DNA of 64,000 nt from Paenibacillus phoenicis (GTDB lineage Bacteria > Bacillota > Bacilli > Paenibacillales > Paenibacillaceae): positions 2,830,501-2,894,500 of the forward strand of contig NZ_JAYERP010000001.1 of assembly GCF_034718895.1 (NCBI RefSeq), read 5' to 3'. The notes under the pieces are model-generated. The model was not told the origin of the DNA, searched no databases, and saw only the letters and a program-made list of their open reading frames with translations. Shown piece after piece: positions 33,195 through 42,716 of this stretch (position 1 is the stretch's first letter; every line of letters starts with the position of its first letter). The position numbers and the translations under genes are program-made.

Positions 33195-34604
33195 TTAATC
33201 CGACGCTATACCGTGACTTTTGCGAAACTCGGAGGGAGACAGTCCGAACTCCTTCTTAAACTTACTCCGGAAATAAGGGTAATCCGCATATCCGACCTCT
33301 TCCGCGATTTCATTGATTTTTTTGTTCGTTTCAAGTAGCAGAGTCCGGGCCATACGGAGCCGCTTCTGCGTCAAATATTTCACAAAATTCATGCCGGTCT
33401 GCTGCTTGAAGATTCGGCTTAACGTAACCGGGTGGACGTTGACCTCCTCGGCGATCCATTCCAGGCTTACGTTCGGGTCACTGCAGTTTTCGACAAGGCG
33501 GAGCGCTTCAAGAAGCCAAGGCTGCAGCCCGGAAGCGTGCTGCTCCTGCTGCTGTTCAAGGTTTTTTAGCGCCTTAACTCCGCCAAGAACTATTTTTTTG
33601 ATTTTACCCTTCAGCTCATCCCAAGTACGATGCCTTGCTACCCAATCGGCCCAGTAATATAAGGTGTCTTCTTCCAGATAAATGATCTCCTGCTTGCTTA
33701 GCCCCTCATCCAAGAGCGACATCAGATAACCGCATTCCTTCTGCAGCTCCTCATACCCGGCTTGCTCCAAGCAGTCAAACCATCGCTCAAGGTCGCGCTC
33801 AAGTCCCGCAAAATCTCCGCCTCTGGCCCGGCTGATCATCTCCTGCCGCATTTTCGCGGCCCGCTTCGCCGCCTCCTTCCGCTCTTTCGGGTTGAGCGCC
33901 GCCTCTTCACCTTTAAGCTGAAAAAAAGCGATTTGCCGGTTCCTCCGATATTGAAGCAGCAGCGCTTCGGCAAATTTCTTCTTTTCCCTAAAGCACCCTC
34001 CGCCTTGATCCAGATTGGTTTGCACGACCTTTCCCCGGCTCCCCGCATCCGTAACAAACGTAAGCAGTATTTCCCGGGAGAGAAAATCCGCCGACGGCGG
34101 CCCATCCTCAAATTGTATGCGCTTCCATATTCGCTCATCAAACCATAGGCTTGTATTGACCGGATGGATCTCCTTCAGAATCGCCCGTACTCCAGGCTCC
34201 TTGGAGACGAGCAAATCGAGCTCCGTAAGAAGAGCGGCGGTCAACTCTTTCTGCACTTTTTCGACAATCTCAGATAGCTGGGTTCGGTCGGCAGGTTTTA
34301 ACAAATAATCCATCGCACCCAATTGAAGCGATTTCCGAGCATATTCAAACTCATCGTACCCTGATATAATCACTACATGGATCCGGGAGCTTGTCTCCTT
34401 CAAAAAGCGTAGAATTTCAATCCCGTCCATCTCGGGCATACGAATATCGAGAAACACCAGATCGGGCTTAACCAGCGTAATCTGCTCCGCCGCCTGACGG
34501 CCAAACCCGACATCGAAAATCTGCTCATCGGGAAATAAGGCCGTCAGCTTTTGAATAATACTAAGCCTAACTTCCATCTCGTCATCGGCAACGCAAATTT
34601 TCAT
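33195..34604 (-). CDS. YesN-type response regulator with AraC DNA-binding domain
   Basis: The 469-residue protein has an N-terminal receiver domain, phospho-acceptor Asp53 in FLDIRMPEMDG, a helical middle region and a C-terminal AraC domain (EEVNVHPVTLSRIFKQQ, EEVGYADYPYFRSKFKK). It likely activates sugar genes when phosphorylated by the divergent YesM-type kinase. The ATG at 34604 has GAAGGAG upstream; a GTG nine bases earlier abuts that site. Target operators are not identified. Confidence 0.9.
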   Translation of the reverse strand: MKICVADDEMEVRLSIIQKLTALFPDEQIFDVGFGRQAAEQITLVKPDLVFLDIRMPEMDGIEILRFLKETSSRIHVVIISGYDEFEYARKSLQLGAMDYLLKPADRTQLSEIVEKVQKELTAALLTELDLLVSKEPGVRAILKEIHPVNTSLWFDERIWKRIQFEDGPPSADFLSREILLTFVTDAGSRGKVVQTNLDQGGGCFREKKKFAEALLLQYRRNRQIAFFQLKGEEAALNPKERKEAAKRAAKMRQEMISRARGGDFAGLERDLERWFDCLEQAGYEELQKECGYLMSLLDEGLSKQEIIYLEEDTLYYWADWVARHRTWDELKGKIKKIVLGGVKALKNLEQQQEQHASGLQPWLLEALRLVENCSDPNVSLEWIAEEVNVHPVTLSRIFKQQTGMNFVKYLTQKRLRMARTLLLETNKKINEIAEEVGYADYPYFRSKFKKEFGLSPSEFRKSHGIASD

Positions 34605-34674
34605 CTTTTTCACTCCTTCAAGCGTGGCTGAAGCTTGTGCGGAAAAGAGATTTTTAGCTAAGGGGGAACATCAA

Positions 34675-36486
34675 TTGCAGCCGGTAAAATCTCTTAAACG
34701 AATAGTAAACCATTTATCCTTAAAGCTCAAACTGTTTATTTTGTTAATCCTCCTGTCGATCATCCCTATTTTTCTGGTAAGCGGCAGTTCCGAGCTGTTC
34801 ATGTACCGCTCCAGCACCAGTTATTCGGCGTTGATTTCCAGCCAATACATGCAGTTTGTCGCCAAAGAGGTGAGCGGTTATTTGCAAAATCTGAACCAAT
34901 CCTTCGACAATCTGTTCACCGATCAAAATTTCCAGAAATATGTAAACTCTCCTGCCGGCCATTTGTCCGATCAGGCCGATCATATCCTGCAGTTCCGCTC
35001 CATCATCCAAAGCTCTCTGCAATTCCATCCCGAAGTGCTCGGCACGCTGTATCTGGATCGCGCGGGCAAAGTCTATTTCGAGTCGTACCAGAAAAGATTG
35101 AACCCCGATTATTCCTTTGAGGACGATCCGATGTATCAATCGTTGCTGTCCGTTACGTCGCCCCGGCTGCTGCCTCCGCATCCCATAAAGTATATTTCGT
35201 ATACCCAAGACCGCGTCTTTTCCTATGTGCGCCCGATCATTAACGTCGATACCGGAAAGACGATGTCCTGGTTTGTGATCGAGATCCGGGAGGATCAATT
35301 GACCGATATGCTCGGCAGCGGGCAGAGTAACGCCGGCGGCCAGCTTGTGCTGTACCATACCGACTTAAGAACCGCCGTATCGGGCGAGCCGCTGAATGAG
35401 AAGCTGCTTAGCGATTTTCTGCTTGCGCGGGCAGATCGGGAACCGGAGAAGCAAAGCCATTTTTTATTCGCTTCGGCAGGCAAAGAGTATGAGGCCAGTT
35501 ACACCGAGCTGTCGGAACCGGGATGGGGGCTAATTTGGATGGCTCCCCTGGACCGGATCAAAGAAGGCGCCGTGCAGACTTTCCGGCTGACCCTTTTGAT
35601 TGCCGGAATCAGCCTGGCCGCGGCGTTAATAATGGCTTTTCCGGTCATGAACAAGATTTTGCAGCCGCTGTACAACCTGCATAAAGGAATGAAGCATCTC
35701 GGGCGCGGCCAATATGTTCCGGTTCCCGAGCCCAAGCACCGGGATGAAATCGGCTTCCTCATCCAAAGCTATAACCAGACCTTGGTGAAGCTGCAGGATA
35801 TGGAACGCGAGGTTTACCAATCGAAAATGAAAGAGAAGGAGCGGGAGCTTCTGCAGCTTCAAGCGCAAATCAATCCCCACTTTTTGTTCAACACCCTTGA
35901 GACGATCGAATCCTATGCCATCCGCAATAACGGCGAGGCGGTGGGGGAAATGGTGCAGTCAGTCTCCCGCATGATGAGATACACGGTTCGCAACGATAGC
36001 GGGTGGGCTTCGCTGGAAGAAGAAATTGGCTATATCCGGAATTTCCTAACGATCCATTACTACCGCAACGGCAGGGATGTCCGGGCCGATTTCGATATCG
36101 CCCCCGAAGCTTTATCGTTTCCGGTCATGAAACTGAGTATTCAGCCTTATGTTGAAAATGCCATCAAATACGGTTGGAGCCCCGCCATGGGCGCGGAGGA
36201 GTTCCTGCTTAGGATCAGCGTGGAGCCGTTCGAGGAATATTTGCGGGTTAGGGTTTACAATACGGGGATGGGCATCCCGGAGGAAGTGCTAGAGAAGCTG
36301 CACCGGATGATCGAAAGCGGCGGCGAGACGGAGGACCCTTTCTTCAAAAAGCATACCGGCATCTACAACGCCTACCGCCGGTTCGTTATCGTCTATGGCG
36401 AACAGGCGTACTTTCGGATCGACAGCTCGCCAGAAGAAGGCACGTGCGTGGAATTCCACTTGCCCGCGCGGCGGGAAGCGGAATGA
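34675..36486 (+). CDS. YesM-type sensor histidine kinase
   Basis: This 603-residue kinase has two membrane segments (about residues 15-35 and 295-320) flanking an extracellular sensing domain of ~260 residues. A HAMP region and a HisKA_7TM/LytS-like H-box (INPHFLFNTLETIES) follow, then an ATP-binding domain (IQPYVENAIKYG, NTGMGIPEE). The TTG at 34675 has AAGGGGGAACATCAA upstream. It is divergent from the regulator by 70 bp. That shared spacer probably holds both promoters. Confidence 0.9.
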   Translation: MQPVKSLKRIVNHLSLKLKLFILLILLSIIPIFLVSGSSELFMYRSSTSYSALISSQYMQFVAKEVSGYLQNLNQSFDNLFTDQNFQKYVNSPAGHLSDQADHILQFRSIIQSSLQFHPEVLGTLYLDRAGKVYFESYQKRLNPDYSFEDDPMYQSLLSVTSPRLLPPHPIKYISYTQDRVFSYVRPIINVDTGKTMSWFVIEIREDQLTDMLGSGQSNAGGQLVLYHTDLRTAVSGEPLNEKLLSDFLLARADREPEKQSHFLFASAGKEYEASYTELSEPGWGLIWMAPLDRIKEGAVQTFRLTLLIAGISLAAALIMAFPVMNKILQPLYNLHKGMKHLGRGQYVPVPEPKHRDEIGFLIQSYNQTLVKLQDMEREVYQSKMKEKERELLQLQAQINPHFLFNTLETIESYAIRNNGEAVGEMVQSVSRMMRYTVRNDSGWASLEEEIGYIRNFLTIHYYRNGRDVRADFDIAPEALSFPVMKLSIQPYVENAIKYGWSPAMGAEEFLLRISVEPFEEYLRVRVYNTGMGIPEEVLEKLHRMIESGGETEDPFFKKHTGIYNAYRRFVIVYGEQAYFRIDSSPEEGTCVEFHLPARREAE

Positions 36487-36488
36487 AT

Positions 36489-37295
36489 CTAGGAATTTTT
36501 ACCGGTTGAAAAATACCGTTGCCGCATCGCCTCATACAGCAGCACGGACGCGGCCATCGCCACGTTCAGCGATTCGGCCTTGCCGCGCATCGGGATCAGC
36601 AGCCCGTCGTCCATGAACTCGCGGACCGCCGGGCTAAGGCCGCCGCCCTCGCTGCCGAAGAGCAGCCACACGGGCTGCGTGAAATCGTAGGCGAAGCAGT
36701 TCGCCGCCGCCTGCAGGCTGGTGCCGGCCAGCCGGATGCCCAGCTGCTTCGCCTGCGGCAGCACCTCTGCCAGGTCGGCATGCACGACCGGCAGGTGGAA
36801 CAGCGAGCCCATGGTGGCGCGCAGCACCTTGGGCCCGTAGATGTCGGCGCAGCCAGCGCCGACGATGACCCCGTCCGCCGCGACCGCATCGGCGCTGCGG
36901 ATGATCGTGCCGACGTTGCCGGGGTCCTGCACACCGTCGAGCACGACCACCAAGCTCCGCTCCTTCGCAAGGAGCGGAGCGACCGTCCCGCGGTCCTTGC
37001 GCACGACCGCGAACACCGGCTGCGGCGACTTCGTATCGCTGCACTTGGCGATCACGGCGCTGGACACGCCGATCCAGTCGACGTCCAGCCCGGCGGACGC
37101 CGCCGCCTGCAGTTCGACCGGAATGCCGTGCTCGAGGTCATAGCAGACGCATTCCACGTCCGCCCGCGACTGCAACGCCTCCTGCACGAGGTGAATGCCC
37201 TCAATCAGATATTTCCCTTGCTTGTCCCGATTTTTCTTCTCAAGCAGCCCCGCCCATTCCTTGACGCGGGGGTTCTGTGCAGACAAAATTTCCAT
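36489..37295 (-). CDS. TrmH/SpoU-family RNA 2'-O-methyltransferase
   Basis: A 268-residue SPOUT enzyme that methylates a ribose in rRNA or tRNA. An N-terminal substrate-binding domain (KQGKYLIEGIHLVQEAL) precedes the knotted domain: motif 1 NVGTIIRSADAV, motif 2 LFGSEGGGLS, motif 3 IPMRGKAESLNVAMAAS. GGATGGAAAAGAT precedes the ATG. The stretch 36600-37140 is clearly more GC-rich than its surroundings, with mostly G/C third positions. It converges on the kinase gene with a 2-bp gap. Confidence 0.9.
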   Translation of the reverse strand: MEILSAQNPRVKEWAGLLEKKNRDKQGKYLIEGIHLVQEALQSRADVECVCYDLEHGIPVELQAAASAGLDVDWIGVSSAVIAKCSDTKSPQPVFAVVRKDRGTVAPLLAKERSLVVVLDGVQDPGNVGTIIRSADAVAADGVIVGAGCADIYGPKVLRATMGSLFHLPVVHADLAEVLPQAKQLGIRLAGTSLQAAANCFAYDFTQPVWLLFGSEGGGLSPAVREFMDDGLLIPMRGKAESLNVAMAASVLLYEAMRQRYFSTGKNS

Positions 37296-37356
37296 ATCTT
37301 TTCCATCCTTAACATGGTTTAAAAAATGATCCGTCGCTCACGAAGCGAGGCTCGTC

Positions 37357-38031
37357 TTACTCCTCCGCGTAAGCCAACTCGAGCTTCGTCAAGTCGCCCT
37401 TCTCGCCGACGATGACGAGTACGTCCTCCTCCGTCAGCGAGACCGTGGCCGCCGGGGAGATGTTCATTTTGCTGCCCCGTTTGATCGCCATCACGTTACA
37501 GCCAAACCGGGCGCGAATATCCAGTTCCTTCAGATTCTTGCCGATCATCTGTGAGCTGACGCGCATCTCCACGATGCTGTACTCGTCGGACAATTCGATG
37601 TAATCCAAGACGTTCGGTGAAGTCAGATGATGTGCCACCCGAAGCCCCATATCCCGTTCCGGGAAAATGACCTTATCGGCCCCTATTTTCTGCAATACTT
37701 TGCCATGCAATTCGTTTTGCGCCTTCACCACAATGAGCGGCCCGCCCATGTCTTTGAGGATCAGCGTGGTTAAAATGCTGGCCTGGATGTCTTCACCGAT
37801 CGCCACGACAACGACGTCAAAATTCCGAATCCCCAGTGCGCGCAGCGCATCTTCATCGGTGGAATCTGCGGTTACCGCGTGCGTGACCAGATTCGCCACG
37901 GCTTGCGTATGATGTTCATCCGCATCGATCGCCAGTACGTCAAAGCCCATGCTGCTGAGTGCCGTTGCCACACTTAAACCGAATCGGCCCATACCGATCA
38001 CGGCAAACTGTTTTTTGGCTGCATTTGCCAT
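37357..38031 (-). CDS. KtrA/KtrC-type potassium uptake regulator (RCK domains)
   Basis: This 224-residue cytoplasmic protein gates a KtrB/KtrD-type K+ channel. The Rossmann RCK_N domain has GMGRFG at residues 13-18, and an RCK_C domain (c-di-AMP binding in this family) occupies the C-terminal ~80 residues. The ATG at 38031 has GGTGGTGAGAGC upstream. No membrane partner gene is in the window, as is usual for unlinked ktrC/ktrD. It lies upstream of the methyltransferase on the same strand. Confidence 0.9.
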   Translation of the reverse strand: MANAAKKQFAVIGMGRFGLSVATALSSMGFDVLAIDADEHHTQAVANLVTHAVTADSTDEDALRALGIRNFDVVVVAIGEDIQASILTTLILKDMGGPLIVVKAQNELHGKVLQKIGADKVIFPERDMGLRVAHHLTSPNVLDYIELSDEYSIVEMRVSSQMIGKNLKELDIRARFGCNVMAIKRGSKMNISPAATVSLTEEDVLVIVGEKGDLTKLELAYAEE

Positions 38032-38201
38032 GCTCTCACCACCCATCCATTTTCCATCCGATTTAGTATACCACAATCCCCCGAAGAGATTTGGTTAAAC
38101 CCTGCAAAACGGGTCGTTTTTCAACACCCCTGCGCATTATCCCAGTTCCAATCGGGCAAATTAACACCGGGCAAGTCACATATTTCAAGGAGGGAAACTA
38201 C

Positions 38202-38438
38202 GTGCCATCCATTACACTCGACCTGCGTCAAGCGATTATGCACAAAATTCACGGCAAAGACGAGCAAGGGCTGCGGGAGATGATCGAAGGTTCGATCGAC
38301 GCTCAGGAAGCCGCACTGCCGGGTCTTGGCGTCGTCTTCGAAACGATCTGGAAGCATATCGATACGTCCAAACAAAATGAACTGGTATCCGTGCTCAAGC
38401 AGCAAGTGGATCAGGCTAGCCTCAAACCATTGAAATAG
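38202..38438 (+). CDS. sspI: Small acid-soluble spore protein SspI
   Basis: A 78-residue minor spore protein. The core LDLRQAIMHKI and LPGLGVVFETIWKH corresponds to the B. subtilis SspI pattern (LPGLGVLFEVIW). The start is a GTG with AAGGAGGGAAACTAC upstream. A possible forespore promoter (CGCATT, 18 bp, CAAATTA) lies ~50 bp upstream, but it is weak. Its own terminator follows. Confidence 0.9.
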   Translation: MPSITLDLRQAIMHKIHGKDEQGLREMIEGSIDAQEAALPGLGVVFETIWKHIDTSKQNELVSVLKQQVDQASLKPLK

Positions 38439-38454
38439 AACTGCCCGCTACAAC

Positions 38455-38484
38455 AAAGACCGCCCTGTCCAAGGGCGGTCTTTC
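38455..38484. terminator. Terminator shared by sspI and prfC
   Basis: AAAGACCGCCCT and AGGGCGGTCTTT form a near-perfect 12-bp stem with short T-runs on both strands, between two convergent genes. Confidence 0.85.
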
Positions 38485-38515
38485 CTTTGTCCGGGAGGCT
38501 GCGGACCTTCACTTC

Positions 38516-40099
38516 TTAAGGTGCGGTCTCCAGGAACTTGGCGTCTGGATTTTTCTCCATCGCCGTCCGCATCGCGTATTCATTTTCGAACAACGCGACA
38601 TAATTGCCTTTCTTATCCTTCACCAGCGTGGAATTGATCCGGAACTTGGACGGGTCGATTTTGTCGCCTACGATCCAGCGCGCGAACTGGTACGGCATCC
38701 GTTGAAGCTGGACATCCACGCCATATTCGCTCTTCATCCGGTATTCAAACACCTCGAACTGCAGTTGCCCAACCACGCCCAGCAGCGTATCTTCAAATCC
38801 GACCGTCGTGAACACCTGAATCGTGCCTTCCTCGGTCAGTTGGTCGATCCCCTTCTGGTATTGCTTATGCTTCAGCGCGTTCTTCACCGTCACCTTGGCG
38901 AAAATCTCCGGCGAGAACGTCGGCAGCTCGTCAAATACGATTTCACTGCCTTGGCTTAGCGAGTCGCCGATCCGGAAAATCCCCGGGTCAAATAACCCGA
39001 CGATGTCCCCGGGATACGCTTCGCTGACGATATCCCGATCCTGGGCCAGGAATTGCTGCGGCTGGGACAGCTTGATCTCCTTGCCCGCCCGCACATGCTT
39101 CACCGTCATGCCGCGTTCGAACTTGCCCGAGACAATGCGCAGGAAGGCGATCCGGTCGCGGTGGGCCGGGTTCATGTTCGCCTGGATTTTGAACACGTAC
39201 CCCGAGAACTTCTCGTTCGTAGGTTCAATCAAGCCTTGGGTACTGCGGCGCGGCGTCGGCTTTGGAGCCAACTGCAGGAAGTTCTCCAGGAACGTCTGCA
39301 CGCCAAAATTGTTCACCGCGCTGCCGAAAAACACCGGCGTTAATTCGCCGCGGCGAACCTTCTCAAAATCAAACGGGTCCCCCGCCACATCCAACAGTTC
39401 CAGATCCTGACACAGCTGATCATGGAGATATTCGCCAGCCATTTCGCGAATCACCGGATCGGTATACCCATCCACCTTCTTCACCTGGATCGTGGAGTGG
39501 TCGTCTCCCTGGAACAGCTCAACCTGGTTTTTCATCCGGTCATACACACCCGACAGCTCGCGGCCCATCCCAATCGGCCAGTTCATCGGCACGGAGCGGA
39601 TGCCCAGCACCTGCTCGATTTCCTCCATCAGTTCAAACGGGTTCCGGCCTTCCCGGTCCAGCTTGTTTATGAAGGTGAAAATCGGAATGCCCCGCTTCGC
39701 GCAGACCTGGAACAGCTTGATCGTCTGGGCCTCAACGCCCTTCGCCACGTCGATCAACATGACGGCGCTGTCTGCTGCGGTCAGCGTCCGGTACGTATCC
39801 TCCGAGAAGTCTTGGTGGCCCGGCGTATCCAAGATGTTCACCCGATGGCCGTTATAATCAAACTGCATGACGGAAGAAGTAACGGAAATCCCCCGCTGCT
39901 TCTCGATTTCCATCCAGTCACTTGTCGCGTGTTTGCTCGCTTTGCGCGCCTTGACCGATCCGGCGAGGCGAATCGCGCCGCCGAACAGCAGCAGTTTTTC
40001 GGTCAGCGTCGTTTTCCCGGCGTCCGGGTGGGAAATGATTGCAAACGTACGCCGTTTGTCCACTTCCTGCTGCAGCACTTGGTCCAATGCTTTGCTCAT
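38516..40099 (-). CDS. prfC: Peptide chain release factor 3
   Basis: This 527-residue translational GTPase recycles RF1/RF2 after termination. SHPDAGKTT at residues 23-31 is the P-loop, DTPGHQDF the G3 motif and INKLDREG the G4 motif. The ATG at 40099 has GAGGAAAGTGAGC upstream; residues of the open frame before it are not family-like. RF3 is patchy in Bacillota but common in this group. It is monocistronic. Confidence 0.95.
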   Translation of the reverse strand: MSKALDQVLQQEVDKRRTFAIISHPDAGKTTLTEKLLLFGGAIRLAGSVKARKASKHATSDWMEIEKQRGISVTSSVMQFDYNGHRVNILDTPGHQDFSEDTYRTLTAADSAVMLIDVAKGVEAQTIKLFQVCAKRGIPIFTFINKLDREGRNPFELMEEIEQVLGIRSVPMNWPIGMGRELSGVYDRMKNQVELFQGDDHSTIQVKKVDGYTDPVIREMAGEYLHDQLCQDLELLDVAGDPFDFEKVRRGELTPVFFGSAVNNFGVQTFLENFLQLAPKPTPRRSTQGLIEPTNEKFSGYVFKIQANMNPAHRDRIAFLRIVSGKFERGMTVKHVRAGKEIKLSQPQQFLAQDRDIVSEAYPGDIVGLFDPGIFRIGDSLSQGSEIVFDELPTFSPEIFAKVTVKNALKHKQYQKGIDQLTEEGTIQVFTTVGFEDTLLGVVGQLQFEVFEYRMKSEYGVDVQLQRMPYQFARWIVGDKIDPSKFRINSTLVKDKKGNYVALFENEYAMRTAMEKNPDAKFLETAP

Positions 40100-40165
40100 G
40101 CTCACTTTCCTCTCGTTCCACAAATTCACGTTCTCTATTGTAACATATTTTGTCCTTCCGTTAAG

Positions 40166-40204
40166 CAAAAACACCTTACGCCCAGACGGGACATGAAGGT
40201 GTTT
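40166..40204 (-). terminator. Terminator after zwf
   Basis: On the minus strand AAACACCTT and AAGGTGTTT form a 9-bp stem with an 18-nt loop, followed by TTTTG. It lies ~60 bp past the zwf stop. Confidence 0.65.
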
Positions 40205-40260
40205 CCAGCTAAACCTATTCTATTCGCCCATAGGCCGGATCGTTCACGGTCAACGCAGCA

Positions 40261-41811
40261 TTAATTCGGGTTGATCCAAACGACGTTGTCTTCCTCCTGG
40301 CCGTTCACCGGCCACCAGTGGAAGCCGTCCTTCGCCAGCAGCTCGTCCGCTTCCTTCGGCCCCCAAGAACCGGCAGGATACGTACTGATGTCGGACGGAT
40401 TTTGCGCCCAAGCGGCGGCGATTCGATCAACGAAGGCCCAAGCCGCCGCCACTTCGTCCCAACGAGTGAAATACGTCGAATCCCCTTGAGCCGCATCGTA
40501 GATCAAGCGTTCATAAGCCTCCGGCGAGTTGATCCCCACCAGGCAGCTTTGGCAAAAGTCCATCGCCAGCGGCTGGATTTGCGATTCCGAACCCGGCTTC
40601 TTGGCATTAATCTTGATGTAAATGCCCTCCATCGGATTCACGCGGATCACGAGGAGGTTCGGCTCCAGCTTGTGCTTCTGACCGAGATAGACATTCGTTG
40701 GCATCGCCTTGAATTCCACAACGACCTCCGTCGTTTTGACGGGGAGCCGCTTCCCGGTGCGAATATAGAACGGCACGCCGGCCCAGCGGAAATTGTCAAC
40801 GAACACTTTGGCCGCAAAATACGTTTCGGTATTGGAGTTCGGGTCAACCTTGTCCTCCTCACGATAACCCGGAAGCTTCTTGCCTTTCACTTCCCCTGCG
40901 ATATATTGCCCGCGAACCACGTTCTCCTTCACTTCTTGCACCGATTCATACGGACGCAGTGAGCGCAGCACCTTCACCTTCTCGTCGCGGATGTCCTCCG
41001 CGTACAAGCGGCTTGGCGGCTCCATGGCGATCATTGTGAGCATTTGCAGCATATGGTTCTGCCCCATGTCACGCAACGCACCGGCATGATCGTAATATCC
41101 GCCGCGTTCTTCCACGCCAACCGTCTCGCTGAGCGTAATTTGCACATTGGCGATATGCTTGTTGTTCCAGAGCGGCTCGAAGAAAGCATTCGCAAAGCGA
41201 ATCACTTCAATGTTCTGCACCATCTCCTTGCCGAGATAGTGGTCGATCCGGTAAATTTCCTCTTCTTTAAATACCTGACTCAGCTCTTCGTTCAGCTTCT
41301 GAGCAGACTGCAGATCATACCCAAACGGCTTCTCAATCACCAACCGGTGCCAGCCGCTCGTATTCAACATGCCGCCCTTCTGCAGGTTAAAGGATACGCT
41401 GCCGAACAGCTCCGGCGCCAAAGCCAAGTAGAACAGACGGTTTCCGGGAATCCCAAACCGCGCTTCCATGGACTCGGTCAGTTCTCTGAGTTCGTGATAA
41501 CCGTCAACGTTATTGATGTCCAGCGATTTGTAGGAAAAATGCTCCGCAAAGCGCCCCCATTGCTCCTGGTCGTCGATCTTATATCGGCAAAATTCCTCAA
41601 TCGAACGATACAGGTCATCCTTGAATTCCTCGTCCGAACGCGGACGCCGGGCTACACCGATGACGGCGAAATCCTCGGCCAATTTCCCTTCGCGATACAA
41701 GGAATAGATGGCCGGGAAGAGCTTGCGGCGCGCTAAGTCTCCGGTAGCCCCGAAAATAAAAAATACCGCCCCTGGGGGCTGAACTGTTGGTTGTGAGAAA
41801 TTGTCAGCCAT
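40261..41811 (-). CDS. zwf: Glucose-6-phosphate 1-dehydrogenase
   Basis: This 516-residue enzyme oxidises glucose 6-phosphate with NADP+ at the entry to the pentose phosphate pathway. FGATGDLARRKLFPA is the dinucleotide-binding motif and RIDHYLGKE the active site with catalytic His. AATGAGGAGCC precedes the ATG. It stands alone on the minus strand between its terminator and the methyltransferase-like gene. Confidence 0.97.
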   Translation of the reverse strand: MADNFSQPTVQPPGAVFFIFGATGDLARRKLFPAIYSLYREGKLAEDFAVIGVARRPRSDEEFKDDLYRSIEEFCRYKIDDQEQWGRFAEHFSYKSLDINNVDGYHELRELTESMEARFGIPGNRLFYLALAPELFGSVSFNLQKGGMLNTSGWHRLVIEKPFGYDLQSAQKLNEELSQVFKEEEIYRIDHYLGKEMVQNIEVIRFANAFFEPLWNNKHIANVQITLSETVGVEERGGYYDHAGALRDMGQNHMLQMLTMIAMEPPSRLYAEDIRDEKVKVLRSLRPYESVQEVKENVVRGQYIAGEVKGKKLPGYREEDKVDPNSNTETYFAAKVFVDNFRWAGVPFYIRTGKRLPVKTTEVVVEFKAMPTNVYLGQKHKLEPNLLVIRVNPMEGIYIKINAKKPGSESQIQPLAMDFCQSCLVGINSPEAYERLIYDAAQGDSTYFTRWDEVAAAWAFVDRIAAAWAQNPSDISTYPAGSWGPKEADELLAKDGFHWWPVNGQEEDNVVWINPN

Positions 41812-41933
41812 GGCTCCTCATTCTTTCTATGTAAGATTGGTGAATTTAAAACTTCATTCCCGATCAATGACATCTCTTTACAAGGCATCACGGGATGTGA
41901 TGCCATTTTAGCACATTCGCCTGACGGATTCCA

Positions 41934-42689
41934 TCATCTATCTATAGATATGGGGTCATAAATGATATACCCCGCTGGAGGCTCGACCTCAACAAACCCG
42001 GCCATGCCGTGGGCTTGATACTGAATCGGTTTGCGGCTGCCCGCGATCAGCATATTCCGCGGTTCATGAGGCTGACCTGCCGGCGGCGAAAACACCCGGA
42101 CATACTCCATCACTTCCCGCAACGTGGCAGTGAGCGCGGCAATCCATGCGTCTTCTGCCCCTCGGCCAAATAGATTCAGAAGCAGGATCCCTTCCCGATC
42201 CAGTCTTTCTGCCGCCAACTGAAAAAAACCAAGCGACGTTAAATGGCCCGGCGTACCCTGTTCGGAGAACGCATCCACGATAATTCCGTCGAAGGAATTC
42301 GGCTTCTCTTCTTCAAGCAAAGAACGCCCGTCACCGATGCGCACCGAATCACCCGTATAGCCGAAAAAGTTGCGGCTAATTTCCGCCACCACCGGATCAA
42401 TCTCCGCCACAATAACGTCGCTCCCGCTCAAATGGCTGGCGATCGTTCCCGTTCCCTGGCCGATGATGAACACCCGTCCGGGATCGGGAACATGGCGCTG
42501 AAGCAAATACAACATCGCCCGTGGATATTCCAGTATGATCCGTTCGGGCCGGTTCATATCCATTGCGCCTTGCACCGCCTTGCTGGCGAATTGCAGGACG
42601 CGAAACGCCCCGCGCTCGCCGTATAATTCGTCCGTTTCATAGACGAAGATTTCCGAGCAGCTTTGCTGATGCAGCAGCAGATGTTGCAC
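41934..42689 (-). CDS. Spermidine-synthase-like methyltransferase-fold protein
   Basis: A 251-residue protein with the Rossmann core of polyamine aminopropyltransferases: FIIGQGTGTIASHL, VIVAEIDPVVAEISRNFFG, and GIIVDAFSEQGTPGHLTS in the catalytic position. It is shorter than true SpeE and lacks the usual N-terminal beta-domain, so polyamine synthesis is uncertain. The start is a GTG with AAGGAGG 14 bp upstream. It follows the ywmB-like gene by 27 bp and is probably co-transcribed with it. Confidence 0.75.
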   Translation of the reverse strand: MQHLLLHQQSCSEIFVYETDELYGERGAFRVLQFASKAVQGAMDMNRPERIILEYPRAMLYLLQRHVPDPGRVFIIGQGTGTIASHLSGSDVIVAEIDPVVAEISRNFFGYTGDSVRIGDGRSLLEEEKPNSFDGIIVDAFSEQGTPGHLTSLGFFQLAAERLDREGILLLNLFGRGAEDAWIAALTATLREVMEYVRVFSPPAGQPHEPRNMLIAGSRKPIQYQAHGMAGFVEVEPPAGYIIYDPISIDR

Positions 42690-42716
42690 GAGTCCCCGTT
42701 GCCTCCTTCACGATCT

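Noticed and set aside
39422..40264. 280-codon open frame on the plus strand
   Set aside because: It is antisense to prfC and lacks a plausible start site.
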